64,000 bases of DNA from Bursaphelenchus xylophilus (lineage: Eukaryota > Nematoda > Chromadorea > Rhabditida > Aphelenchoididae), in contig CAJFCV020000006.1 of the NCBI GenBank assembly GCA_904066235.2, forward strand, positions 12,338,001-12,402,000. The letters are read 5' to 3'. The notes beneath the pieces were generated by a model, which was not told the DNA's origin, made no database searches, and saw only the letters and a program-made list of their open reading frames with translations. Positions 44,960 through 56,622 of the stretch are shown piece after piece; within the stretch, counting starts at the first letter, position 1, and each line of letters begins with the position of its first letter. The translations under genes were made by a program, and so were the position numbers.

Positions 44960-46533
44960 ATTTATTTGGCAAATAAATCATAAAATAATTTTGACCAGAA
45001 AGTTTCTATTTCATTTTAGGCCAATTTCATAAACAAACCGCCGAATTTTTTGGAATGAAAAGGCGCGATTCGAATTTTTCGATCGCCCGAGAAGTCTCGC
45101 AAGGGGTCGCTGTGAGATTGCACAGGTTATAATTATGTTCGGCCTTTCTTTTGCCTGATTTTTGGGGCTGGTTTAGGCACCTTGATCTCTCATTCATACG
45201 TAGAGCGATCAATTTCGATGACTGAGAGAGAATTTTGCGGTTCATGATGACGTCATATGAAGGTTAATTTTGTATTTTAACGTCCCAGAAAAGTGAGTAA
45301 CAAGTGAAGTACCCCAAGTGAATTTCTTTGAATTTTGCACACATGTGGGGAATAGATAAATATCAATTCCTGGAAGTTTCAGCTCGCGGTTTGCAGGCTC
45401 CGCCGAGATGTTGAACGAATTTTGCCGCCGAGCGAAAACACTTCGAAACAAGAAACATTACCCTCTATGGCAGAAATAGGCATGAAACTTTTCGTGCCGA
45501 AGTTCGCCAAAATTGTCAAATTTTCGCCGATTTTCGATCTAAAAGTCTCGTTTGTTTCTGCAAAGTGCGAGCGAGGGTTTTCGCATATGTCTTAGAAAAA
45601 ATATTCTAAATTTGCACCAAGTTTCATCAAAATCTGAACGTTGCACTTGGGGTACTTCTGTTTTAAGCAGGATTTTCGGAAGCGCAGAAGACAATGTCTC
45701 TATTAAAAATCGAATTATGCATTGTTATCAGTCTGTCGGGAAAATAATGAGCTTGCAGAAAAGCGGTTGGATTTTGATGATTGTAGGATTATGTATTAGA
45801 ACTTCTGAACATTAGGATGATAAAAATAAAACCCATTTTAATTAATTATTTGTAGTTTATTATCGATGTTAAGAAGCCTAGCCCTTTTAAAACCCCGGTT
45901 TTTTGCATTTGCTTTAGACAGTCCATTATTAATTCAAAAGTAAGTTTTTGTAGCCGAGAGAGCAAGCGAAACGCGGAGAGCAGTCCGGAAGAAAACACCC
46001 TTTATTGATATCTTTTTCAGCTTCGTGAGGAAAAAATATTCTTTGTGGAAACATTATCCCCTACGGTAGAAATAAAAAATTTCAGAAAATCGTCGAATTT
46101 TCGACAATTTTCGACCTAAAAATCTCGGTCGTTTTCGGGATGCGCGGTCTAGGAGTCTCGCATATGTTTTACAAAAGAATTAAAGATAGTGTTATAAACT
46201 ATATTTGTTCCCAGCTTTAACAAAATTTAAGCTTTAGCTTCGAAGCTCCTCCCTTGTTAAACCTTATCTCAAGTCCATTTTCAAGTCACCTTGAAATTTA
46301 TAAAACATTTTTTTTAACGTTTTGAGACCCAAAAAATCATCGTTTTCTTTCAATTTCAAATTTCAAAAGTTGCATTATTTCCGCTATTATTCATCGAACA
46401 TTTATTCGAATATAGTTTATCACAATGGTCATGGAATCATTCACCCTCGGAGGAAACTGATAAAAACTTGAGACAATATTAAGTTTGAAGCGTTTTATCG
46501 GAGAATTACTAGTTCAAACAAGACGTGGAGCCG
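44960..46533. other. Spacer between divergent peptidase genes
   Basis: Contains a complete family F element (45312-45652), a family A left end (45726-45757) and a second F copy (about 45915-46255). It should hold the promoters of both flanking genes, but I can point to no specific element. Confidence 0.5.
45312..45652. repeat. Family F element
   Basis: Left end CCCCAAGTGAATTTC and right end CTGAACGTTGCACTTGGGG with TA at both edges. 341 bp, a shorter relative of 18847-19271. Confidence 0.75.
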
Positions 46534-49500
46534 ATGCGGCAACTCTTTGTTCCGCTGTTTTTCTGCGTAAGTCTATTTTATGGGCTGAATAGTACTGTAA
46601 ATTATACTTAATTCGATTTCAGGCCATATTGGTGGATGGGCACTTCAGATTCAATAAATTACGAAGGATTGTCAAAGATAATACTGTAAGTACAAAAAAG
46701 TTTTGAAACTTTGATGAAATTTGAGGCAAATTTATAACCGTCCGTGAAGAATTCACGTGCAGAATGTCAGGGCCATCCATAAGCATTAATCTTTGAGTAA
46801 ATCCTTTGTTTACAATGTCAGTGTGTCAGGAAAGTAATGAGCACAAAGTCGCTGAGCCGAACGCTACGCTGAAGTGAAAACAACTTAATTTTCGTCACAA
46901 TTCATTTTCTCGGCGGAAATGCGATTTCCGTCACGACAGAATGCTCATTATTTTCCCGACAGACTGATATTTTCACCCAACTTTGAGCAAAATTTTGAGT
47001 CATACTTTTTTATGCAATTCTAGCAGCTGCTGAAACAAAAGCTAACGTCTCCTCGGCTCGCTGACATCCCATCGGATCAATGGTTTATCCAGAAATTGGA
47101 TCATTTCAATGAGTCAGTCACTGACACGTGGCGTCAAAGATTTTGGGTTAACGAGGAGTTCTACGAAGCCGGAGGTCCAGAACTTTTGAATATCGGCGGA
47201 GAAGGGCCCGAAGATCCCTATGGGATTTGCTATACGGACTTGCCAATCGTACAATGGGCCAAGAAATTGAAGGCAAGACTGTGGAATCTGGAGCATCGAT
47301 TTTACGGCGAGAGTCGTCCAACTCCGTAAGCAATCAATTTACATTGCTTCCCGGTAGCGCTCGGACAGGTTTTGTAGTCGGGAAAATAATAAGCACTCTG
47401 TCGGAGACTTAGATGAGACCAGTTATCATTTAGAGTTGGTTACCACAGGAATATAGAAGAAAAAGCCATCAAACCGTTCGTCGCGTTTCGTATAGGGAAA
47501 CTTCATTTCTCTGACTGTCTGCAGTCTCCGCAAACCTGTTATCTTATATCAGTCTGTCGTGAAAACAATGAGCACTCTGTCGGTTCGAAAATCGCATCGC
47601 CGGCGAGAAAATGAATTGTGTTGTGGTAAAATCAAATTTCTTTTTACTTAGCGATCGGCACAGCGACATTTCTCATTATCTTCCCGACAGATTGAGACTA
47701 CGAAATATATATTTATAATACCTCATCATCATGTTGTAGCAACCAATCCGTTGAGAACCTCAAGTACCTAACCAGTCAGCAAGCCTTGGCCGATTTGGCC
47801 GACTTCATTGATGCGCAAAATGCCAACAAAACCATTCAAAACCCCAGATGGGTTGTGTTTGGAGGCTCCTACCCTGGGGCGTTGGCGTTGTGGTTCAGAG
47901 ATAAGTACCCAACTCATGCCATTGGAGCTGTTGGGTCGTCAGCTCCCATCGACATCCAAATGGACTTTTATGGTAGGGAAAAAAGTTTTTTTGTTGGAAA
48001 TATTACCCACTACACTGTAAACAGACACGAAAATTTTTGTGCCAAAATTTGCCAAAAAACGTCATATTTTTTTCAAACTTTCGACTAAAAAATCTCGGTT
48101 GTTTCTGCAAAGCGCGAGCGAGGATTCTCCCATATGTTTTAGAAAAACTTATCCTAAATTCGTGCCAAGTTTCATCAAAATCTGAGCATCCCACTCCAGG
48201 TTCTTCAGCCTAATTTTCAGGCTACCTTCGAGTCTGTCAAGACGCTTACCGCAACCAAAGTCCAAAATGCGCGGAAAACATTGGAAAAGCATTTGATCAA
48301 CTCCACAGACTGATGGACTTTGCGAAAGGCCGCTCTCGCCTTGAGGCCGCACTTCACATCACTCCCGAACTCGAGAAACAGAACTTGACTTTTACAGACC
48401 TCCAGAATCTGTATGCCAATGTTTTTGAGATGTTTCAGGGAGCGGTTCAGTACAGCCGGGTTAATGCGGTAAGGAAACGGGGGTTTTGGCTACTACTAGT
48501 CCGTTCCTAAAGTCGGTGGAGTAACAAAAAACATCAAGAAATCAAATTTTGACCCAAAAAATTGCAGCCTTTTGATTTCAGGGCAGATATGCCACCGGTT
48601 ACAGTGTCCCAGATGTCTGTAAAATCATGGAAGAGCCTGTATTCAGCCCTGTTACTCATTTGATCAAAGTGCACAAGTACTTATTCGACAGCGACGTCTT
48701 CCCCGACGATTATCAGAGGGATATCGTGGACATTTTAAAGGATGAAGAGTTTGGTGAAGATAGCTGTAAGTTTAAGTAATCAAATCTATGGCCTATTTGG
48801 CCTAACAATGGAGAGATTGATGTGAAATTTGCAGCTATGAGATCTTGGATTTGGCAGACCTGCAACGAGTTCGGATATTTCCAATCCACAGCGTTCGAAA
48901 AGAACATTTTTGGGGTGGGAACACCGGCCGATTACTACTACAACATGTGCTCGGATGTCTATGGCAAAGAGTTCAACGTGGACTATATTAAAGCGGCGGT
49001 TCAAAGGACTATCGATCATTACGGAAGGGCTGAGGATTATAAGGTATGTATAGCATTTCCCATATAGGCATAGAAAAAATATGAGAAACTCCGCGAAAAA
49101 GTGTCACATCTCTTCCAAACAACTTTTCCAATTGCAGGGAACAAACGTTGTGATTCCCAACGGCTCCATTGATCCTTGGCACGCCCTCGGAACCTATGTT
49201 AACGACACAGCTAAGAATCAATATTCCTATCTGATTGAGGGCTCAGCTCATTGTGCTGATATGTGCCCGCCGGGAGAGAATGATGTGCCCGGACTGACTC
49301 ATATCCGAAAAGTTATTTTGGAAAAGCTTCAGGAGTGGACCAAGGTCGAGAATAATAACGATGATGACAGTAATAGAACGATCAAGAAGAAGGTGGAAGC
49401 TGAGGAAAAGAAAGAAGAGAAGGCTGAGCAAAAACCTGTTGAACATGAGCCTGGGAGAGTCTGTTTCGGCTGTGGCGGACAGAGAAAAGTGAGAAGATTG

Positions 49501-49566
49501 ATTATATCAGTTTGTCGGGAAAATAATGGTCACAATGTCGCTGCGTCAATCGCATCGCTGAAGTGA
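46534..49566 (+). CDS. S28-family serine carboxypeptidase (PRCP-like), gene 1
   Basis: Exons 46534-46566, 46623-46685, 47024-47325, 47740-47972, 48221-48468, 48582-48765, 48835-49043 and 49138 onward, all in phase. A short signal MRQLFVPLFFCAILVDG is split by the first intron. The family block WFIQKLDHFN is followed by FGGSYPGALALW with the nucleophile Ser about residue 176, the acid NGSIDPWHALG (Asp about 436) and the base GSAHCADM (His about 462). S28 enzymes cut after proline in peptides, in lysosomes or secreted. After the fold comes an unusual tail: N/D run, KKKVEAEEKKEEKAEQKPVE, then VCFGCGGQRK. The last exon either runs into a family A element and stops at 49566, or uses the donor at 49489 and ends elsewhere (CGA TAA at 49688 is in phase). 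Confidence 0.9.
46816..46969. repeat. Family A1 MITE in an S28 gene 1 intron
   Basis: TGTCAGTGTGTCAGGAAAGT to TATTTTCCCGACAGACTGAT. Second intron of the gene. Confidence 0.8.
47371..47545. repeat. Family A half element with unique arm, partner at 57315-57490
   Basis: Starts GTAGTCGGGAAAATAATAAG and continues through GAGACCAGTTATCATTTAGA to CTGACTGTCTGCAGTCTCC. The whole 175 bp recurs in reverse complement at 57315-57490, where it ends in a family A terminus. Confidence 0.75.
47547..47696. repeat. Family A1 MITE in an S28 gene 1 intron
   Basis: TATCAGTCTGTCGTGAAAAC to TATCTTCCCGACAGATTGAG. It directly follows the half element at 47371-47545. Confidence 0.8.
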
Positions 49567-49656
49567 AAACAATTTCATCTTGCCGCGATCCAATTCATTT
49601 CCTCGGTGGCGATTTTCGATGCGACATAGTGCTCATTATTTTTCCGACAGACTGGT
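49505..49656. repeat. Family A1 MITE between or within the S28 genes
   Basis: TATCAGTTTGTCGGGAAAAT to ATTTTTCCGACAGACTGGTA. Its left arm is read in frame by the unspliced last exon of gene 1, adding about 25 codons. Confidence 0.85.
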
Positions 49657-49705
49657 AACTCTTTACAAAGCTTTATTGAGACCTTAGCGATAAAGGGCGA
49701 CAAGG

Positions 49706-52700
49706 ATGTGGCCAAAAAATCCTTTCTTTCTCTCACTGTTTCTCCTGATGTTACACAATGCCTCGCTTGCAAGGAGTATCAAAATTCTTGTAGGCCAAGA
49801 AAAAGGGCTCAAGAAAAGGTTTCCTCAAATTTGCAGACATTTTGTGTGGCCTATATACAGGGCAATTTGTCGGACATTCAGAACAGATTTACTTGTTGCG
49901 TTTGACCAGTTTTCCACCACAAAATTTTTCAGCCCCTCATCCGCAATGGCGAGTTCAACCTGATGTCTGGCAATGAAAAGTTCCGTGGTGGGAGGTTGAT
50001 CGGACGGCCAATGCTGCTGGGTCAGGATGAGGACATTTTGTTTGGGCTTGACAAGGAGACCCCGAACATTTCCGAGTTCCAGCAGATTTTGGACCACTTT
50101 GAAACTGATGAATCAAAAGTCAAGAACTTTACGCAGGTCAGTCAGGTTTCATTTTTTGTTAGATTTGTGGCAGAATTCAAATTTTTGTTCTTGAATTAAT
50201 TTTTTTAAAAATATTTCAGTCTGTCGGGAAAATAATGAGCACCCTGTCGCATTGAAAATATCGCATCGCCGCCGAGAAAGTCAAAATCAAACTGGTTTTC
50301 ACCTCAGCGACGATCAACGCAGCGACATGTGCCCATTATTTTCCCGAAGACTGATAAAAACTGATTTTTACAGTCAGAGTTTTACAATTCGTCATCCCTT
50401 TTCAGTACTTCTACATTAATGAGGAGCACTACAAACCTGGAGGGCCACAATTCCTCTTCATTGGCGGAGAGGACCGTCTGGGTACGAAATTTCTCTTCTC
50501 CGAGAATATTCCTCTCGTTCAGTATGCGAAAGAAACGAACGCCGTCATCTACGGGCTCGAACATCGATATTACGGTGATAGTGTGCCGGTTGAGTAAGTT
50601 TTTTGCGTCTAAAATTACGGGTGCCAAATATTAGGTTTAGAAGTATGACTTTGTCGTTTTTTGCGGCTCATAAATTAAACCAAAGAAAAAAACTTTACAC
50701 TAAAGCTATTTAGTTACTATTACCACTACTAACTATGACATTTTCCAACAATTTGACCAACTTTTGAACGCCATCAGTGAAAACGTTTTTTTGTTTTGAG
50801 GCGATTTAGTCAAGGGGCCAATTTTTGACATTTTTGTATTCAGCGAAGCGTTGCCGCCTCAGATCGGGTGCCATGGATGGAAACAAGTGTTAGTCTGAAA
50901 GCATGGTGTCCGGAGAGTATAGCGGGTGCGGGAACACCTCCCACCCCGGCGGTTCTAGGGTGTTTTCGACCGGTTTTTCAACTTGGGGTTTCACGTCATC
51001 ATGCAGCAAAATAAAAAAATTTCTTTCCGACCGCTTTAATCATAGCTATTCCTTCAGTTGCATCAGTTATTGTTGATAACGGATGCCAGTAACCGTTCTA
51101 CCGGTTTTCAAGAGCTCTCAGTAAATAACATCTTGTTTATGTCATATTATACAGAGCAAAGCTTTCTCCTCGGTAATGATAGACAGCACGGTCGCTTGCG
51201 CTCCGGGTTGTCAAAATCGATTGATTGTGCGTCCCGGATCATTAAATGAAACAAAAATGACTTTCTCCCCGTCTGCCTGTCAAAATTTCGCATGTTCTCC
51301 ATGTTGCGTTAGGTCAGTCCGTATGAGACTCAAGTCTCTTCTTTTTGGATCATCCCCATTTGATGTAAACTGAGTGAAACTCCTTTCTGCGTCACGTGCA
51401 GCTTTTCGGCTAACTTTTACTGCATCCAGCCCTCGGCTTTAACCAATATTCTCCATCTACCAACTTTTTAGGTGGGTTTGGAAATCTCCGGTTTTGAACC
51501 GTTGAAGCCATTCCCAACTGATTTTTTAATCAAAGCGCGGTTAACTCAAGCTATCATGAGCGCTCGATGCGTCATCGGCGTTTTTGCTCACATTACACGT
51601 GCAGAATAAAGTTCCCCGCGAACGACACTTTCTTAAGGCGAAGTTGGTCATGTTTGAAGTCTTATAAAAGTCGTGATATAAAGCCTTGCCATATGAGACA
51701 TATATCAGTAGATAGCGTTTTCAGCGTTCTTTCAGATGCTCTAAACAAAAATTGCGAAATTATATTTCAACCTGTGAAAAACGCAAAATAAAAAAACGAC
51801 AAAGTCATACTTCTAGACCTAATATGAACTGACTGAGTATGAACTGTGGTGCTGACTGAATATGAAATTTGGCAAATTCGGTCTATTTCAAGTACTATAT
51901 AGTACCAAGTGCTAAGAATGTGTTTTTGGGCTGTACTAACCAACACCATTACCGCCTTACGGCCAATTCTTCACTTCGTACTAAATAGTACCAGCTGGTA
52001 CTATATAGTACTAAGTGCTTAGAATGCTTTTTTAAGCAGCACTAAGCACCAAACCAACATCATTACCAACGTAAGGCCAAAATTTCACCTCGTACTAAAT
52101 TGTACCAGTTATTACTATATAGTACCAAGTGCTAAATGGGGTAATAACAGTAACAGAAGCCCGGTTTTCATTTTCAGTCAGTTCATATTCGGTGTTTCAT
52201 AAAACACAGTCTCGCTTCGAAAATGAAATATCCTTACTCTTCTTGCCCAAAAACCATGATTTTAGGGACTTCTCCGTGAAGAATCTCGTTTATTTGACGT
52301 CCCAGCAAGCGCTTGCTGACATAAAATACTTCATTGAGAGTATTAACGTCGAGAAAAAGTACACTGACCCCAAATGGATTACATTTGGCGGTAGCTATGC
52401 GGGCGCGTTGTCGGCGTGGTTCCGACAGAAATACCCGGAAGTTACGGTAGGAACGGTAGGGAGTTCCGGTCCGGTCGAGGCTAAAGTCGACTTTTTTGGT
52501 AGGTCCATAGGTGTAAACTGTACGTCCTGTTGTGTCGCACGGCAACCCAAAATAGAACAAAAATGTCTCCCGCCCACTTTTGAATTTCGTCCAAACGAAG
52601 TGTCAAAATTCACAAAAGAAATAAAATAATTCCGAGAAAAATATTTTTCGGTCGGAAAACCACACGAAAATTCATTTTTGACATTTCGTTTGAATTCAAC

Positions 52701-54470
52701 CGATACTAGGTGGGCGAAGCGCCGAAACGAGGCGGGAGACTCCCTGGGTTGCCGTGTGTCGTGATGTAAAATGTTGGAAGCGGCAAAAAATTTATCTTTA
52801 GAGTACGATCAAGTTGTACAAGACGCTTTGAAAGACTGTAAAGGCAATATCAAAAAAGGGATTGATCAACTTCAACACCTTTCCACCACCATTGAAGGGA
52901 GGAAAATCATCAATGACAAGCTTGTGTAAGTCTTGGTTTCAGAGCAAAGAAATTTGGACGCCTACATGTAGATATGTAGTATCATCAGAATTTTCTTTTT
53001 CATCTTGAATTTCAAAATGATATATTGGAAATTTTATTGAAATTTTCAAAATGTGTGTGACATGTTATACGGTGAAAAAAATTTTGGTGGGATTTTACAA
53101 TAGCTTTTATTAACAAAGTCATCAGAGAACCATCTAAAACTCACTTGTGAGATAAGAAGACATATAATGTTGTTCATCGTATAATATGTCACCCTTCATT
53201 TCAAAAGTTTGAATAACTTTTTTATAGTATAACATGTCACATCCCTATCTCTTCATTTTCCAAAAAATTTTTCATTGTATAACATGTCGCCTTTCATTTT
53301 GAAAGTTTTTATGTTTTTGAACTCTCCGCGGGACTCTTCGGAAAAGCGGGAGTCTTCGACTGCAACGTCGACATACCAGTGTCATTCCTAACGACGATTT
53401 TTCAGTCCGTGTAGTCCAGCTGACAGATTCGATGTCGAAACGGTTGACCCGTTCGACGAAATGGAATTCTTCAGCGATCTAGTTGGCCGTTTTATGGGAA
53501 GAATTCAATACAGTACACATGTAAGCTCACAATTTTTAATCGAATTTTTTCCTACATACATAAAGTAATAGTACAGCCCCAAAAATAAAAAAAATCAATT
53601 CCAGGGTCCCCATGGAACAATCTACCAGATTTGCAAAATCTGGAATGACAACACCACCGACGCGTTCTATAAATTCAGAGAGAGCGGTAGGCATTGCTAT
53701 TCGACTGATTTCGATGCGAACATCCGACAACTGTCGGATATATCGGCGGACGCCAACGACGCAACCTATCGCCTCTGGTTCTGGCAGACCTGCAATGAAT
53801 TCGGATACTATCAGTCGACGGATATCGGCTATAACACATTCGGCAGTGGAGTGCCAGTAAAGTATGTCGAAATTATCGTATCTTTGAAAGTTTTTGGGTG
53901 CAAATCAAAGACATTTTTTGTGAAAGAAAATATCCCGACTCTGTCTGAAAAGCACTAGTTAAAATTTTCAGAGCTTGATAATTAACCTAGGTATAAAGCG
54001 CATGCTAAATTTGACGTAAATCTGAGCATCCTACCTCGAGCATTTCTTTTTTGAAGAAAGTCAGTCATTTCCTTCTTTATCCCTTGCCCGTTTCCAGCTA
54101 CTACATCGAGTGGTGTCGTCGCGCCTATGACCCGTCATTTACCCGCGACAAAATTGAAGCCAATATCAAGAAGACTCAAGAGTTTTACGGCGGCGCCCGA
54201 GGCTACAAAGCCACCAGACATATTCATGTTCAAGGCTCCGTTGATCCGTGGCACGCACTTGGGTTCTACATGAAAGACGGAGAGGATCACGGACGAGATG
54301 TGTCGGTTCACTTGGTTGAAGGCACCTCCCACTGCTACGATATGTATCCGCCTTCAGAATTCGACCCTAAGGGCCTAACGGAGGCGCGAACAGCAATTTT
54401 GAATAAGATTAGGGAATGGGTCGCGTATGGAGGTAGTGATGAGAAAAAGGATGATATTCACGATTTTTAA
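49706..54470 (+). CDS. S28-family serine carboxypeptidase (PRCP-like), gene 2
   Basis: Exons 49706-49789, 49933-50136, 50406-50593, 52266-52498, 52802-52925, 53406-53520, 53605-53861 and 54098-54470, all in phase, giving 525 residues. The first exon supplies a good signal peptide (MWPKNPFFLSLFLLMLHNAS), which is why I read this as a separate gene and not a second domain of gene 1. Catalytic elements are FGGSYAGALSAW (Ser about 202), GSVDPWHALG (Asp about 451) and GTSHCYDM (His about 480). The WQTCNEFGYYQST block is shared with gene 1. Predicted role is secreted or lysosomal proline-specific peptidase. The intron 50594-52265 holds a mariner copy. The next intron holds a family E MITE. Confidence 0.92.
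50214..50356. repeat. Family A1 MITE in an S28 gene 2 intron
   Basis: TTTCAGTCTGTCGGGAAAAT to TTTTCCCGAAGACTGAT. One base is missing in the right end (CCCGAAGAC for CCCGACAGAC). Confidence 0.8.
50631..51822 (-). mobile_element. Mariner (mauritiana/Mos1-type) transposon, decayed
   Basis: Terminal inverted repeats begin TTAGGTTTAGAAGTATGACT and match in 31 of 32 bases. TA at 50629-50630 and at 51823-51824 is the expected target duplication. The 1192-bp length fits a mariner. Reading the minus strand, scattered frames recall mariner transposase: WLQRFKTGDF, GMIQKEE, ELLKTGRTVTGIRYQQ and VKPQVEKPVENTLE, then a PLYSPDTMLSD block for the last catalytic acid region, followed by HLFPSM. Stops and frame changes interrupt it repeatedly, so it should make no active transposase. 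It is inserted in an S28 gene 2 intron. Confidence 0.88.
51885..52135. repeat. TACTATATAGTACC repeat block
   Basis: Repeated words ACTATATAGTACCAAGTGCT and ACCAACACCATTACC-like, also found in the core of the palindrome at 32890-33310. They occupy the same S28 gene 2 intron, next to the mariner. Confidence 0.7.
52538..52756. mobile_element. Family E MITE, copy 2, with 5-bp target duplication
   Basis: CACGGCAACCC / GGGTTGCCGTG ends, 219 bp, flanked by TGTCG on both sides (52533-52537 and 52757-52761). It lies in the S28 gene 2 intron 52499-52801. An antisense-looking open frame across it is a shadow. Confidence 0.9.
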
Positions 54471-54574
54471 TAGAACTCGTAATTAACGATTGCTAATATG
54501 GTTATTAATTTAAATGTAATATTCTAAAGAGCAAGATTTTCTTTGACAGTTTAGACGTTTTACTATACAGTCCG

Positions 54575-54826
54575 AGTCCGGCGGACCTGATCCAGTGGCA
54601 AAAAACGTACTATTTTGCATCCAGGAAGCATCAAAAATATGGCAAAATACTTCCTTCTCCAAGTGAAAAAACTTCGTTTTGAAGGGCGCGCCCCCGCAAA
54701 AAGAGCGGACCGGCTTTTGAAATCGGAGTTTTTCACTTGGAGAGGAAAGCTTTTTGTCACATTTTTGATACTTCCCGGATGCAAAATGGTACGTTTTTTT
54801 TGCCACTGGATCAGCTCCCCACTGTA
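54575..54826. repeat. Family B element between convergent genes
   Basis: GCGGACCTGATCCAGTGGC to GCCACTGGATCAGCTCCCC, then ACTGTA. It fills the gap between S28 gene 2 and the minus-strand receptor gene; the rest of 54471-54967 shows nothing. Confidence 0.85.
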
Positions 54827-54967
54827 GCTTCGTGCTGGGAGGCAAACTCATTGATCTTATAAACTCTTTGATGCACACTACCAACAACCTTCAGGCACTG
54901 CAAGCAATACATGAACTCAATGGAGAGGAGTTATAGTTATTTCTTTTTTATGTTCATTACAAAATAA

Positions 54968-56622
54968 TCACGCCAAAACCGTTGAAATGTGTTGAGAAGT
55001 CCTCCCGATTTTCGACGTCTTGATAAACTTTGAGTCCTTTCCGCACACCGCCGCAATCAACGCGTTCTTGTACATGGGGACGTTGATGATGACCGCCAGC
55101 GGATTGAGGACCGGGATCAAGTTCATCATGCACACTCCCACCATCCCGAACTGGCTCGACTCGCCGGGCGCCGAGATCAGCGGATAAATGGCGATCATGC
55201 CGGTGGGGATGACCAACGCGACCAGCGGATATGTCGCTTGCATGATCATGATCATGGTGATGTAGCGTTGGGCGTTCGCGGCCTCTTTGTTCAGGTTTCC
55301 GATCGTTTTCTTCAGTTTCTTCCAAATCGCAACGCCAAACGAGATGGTGAAGGCGTATGAGATGATGATCATCAAATCGCAGTTGAAAAAGTGCAGTGCC
55401 ATGAAGATGTTGGTCTGAATTTGAAAAGGTAAGAAATATTAGCACAAATTTTGGAATAATTTTTTCTAAAATATATGCGAGAATCCGAGCTCGCGCTTTG
55501 CACAAACAACCGAGATTTTTAGATCGAAAGTCGGCGAAAATTTGACTCTTTTTGCCGAATTTCGGCAGGAACAGTTTCATACCTATTTCTACCGTAAAGG
55601 ATAATGTTCCTACAAAAAAATCAATTTTTTCCGCACGAAACTGCCAAAGTTATGGCCAAAAAGCGCTTTTCTCCCTGACCGCTCTCCACGTTTAGCGTGC
55701 TCTCTCGGCGGCAAAAATCTTTCAATATCCCGGCTTTCTTCTAAGCGCGAGCTAAAACTTTCAGGAACTGATATCTAGTCTTTGCCCGAATTGTGTGCAA
55801 AATTTAAAGAGAATCTGAGCGTCGCACTTGGGGTAGTTCCCTTGTTTTCTCATAGTGCATCAAATCACTCCAGCGACTTAACGAACGGACTAGTATCTAA
55901 TTTCGCTGTCTACTTCAACTCACCGCGTCCCCAGCGATATAACTTTTTGGAGTGTGTGTCCGATAGATCTCATTCTCTCGCAAAATCTCGTCGTATTTCT
56001 CCGATTGCAAGTCAAATGTAAACGGAAATATGAAGCAGTGAATGGTCAGATAGAGACATCCCAGCAAGTAAGCGCCGGCCAATTCCCATTTTTTGAACGG
56101 GTCATCTCTGCAAACGAGCCCGTAGCGGTACATAAATTGCAATGGAATGACGGTTATGGTGAGGTATAGGTTGAAGATCCAAAACGACGCCGTTACCAGG
56201 GCCAGAGTCGGGCTTTGTGGGTAATAGGGGTTGTCGGAGACGAGGTAGAGGACGGCACCGTGCAAGTCAACTGTCTGAAATTTGTTTTGTTGGTATGATG
56301 AATGAAAAATATCTATGTAGTATTTACTATAGCTAGATTCTCAGTTGGAAGCCCTCTTTTGTTACATAATTGCATCAAACTCTTTTTTTTGAATCAACAA
56401 AAATTTCCTTACCTCCATAGTGATAACATCGGTAATCGAAAACGCGATATCAATGATGCTATTGAACGCAATCATCCTCGCGTAGCCTTTGAAGGATTCT
56501 GTAGTTTTTGTGGCAACCAGAAACAGCACTGTTCCATTTAGAGCGAGCGATGACAAAAATACTCCGATTTCGTAGCAAAAGTGAAATTTTCGGACCGGGT
56601 GCCAAGGTTCCGTCGAGTCCAT
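54968..56622 (-). CDS. Seven-transmembrane chemoreceptor, Str-superfamily type
   Basis: Three minus-strand exons, 56413-56622, 55924-56274 and 54968-55414 (stop TGA), all phase 0, give 335 residues. Hydrophobic segments appear in order: EIGVFLSSLALNGTVLFLVA (TM1), MIAFNSIIDIAFSITDVIT (TM2), LVTASFWIFNLYLTITVIPL (TM3), a segment at AGAYLLGCLYLTIHCFIFPF (TM4), one near LMIIISYAFTISFGVAIW (TM5), YPLVALVIPTGMIAIYPL (TM6) and VCMMNLIPVLNPLAVIIN (TM7). LNPLAVIINVPMYKNAL is the usual end of nematode chemoreceptors. The arrangement and length fit the Str superfamily; the exact family (str, srd, srj) I leave open. A truncated family F copy lies in the second intron. Confidence 0.85.
55441..55842. repeat. 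Family F copy, left end missing
   Basis: Contains AGCTCGCGCTTTGCACAAAC, ACCGTAAAGGATAATGTTCC and the right end CTGAGCGTCGCACTTGGGG. It lies in the receptor intron between the exons at 55414 and 55924. Confidence 0.75.

Noticed and set aside
46534..54470. Single fused two-domain S28 peptidase
   Set aside because: Phase-compatible, but a convincing signal peptide at 49706 in phase with the second catalytic unit makes two genes more likely. Kept as an alternative in the findings.
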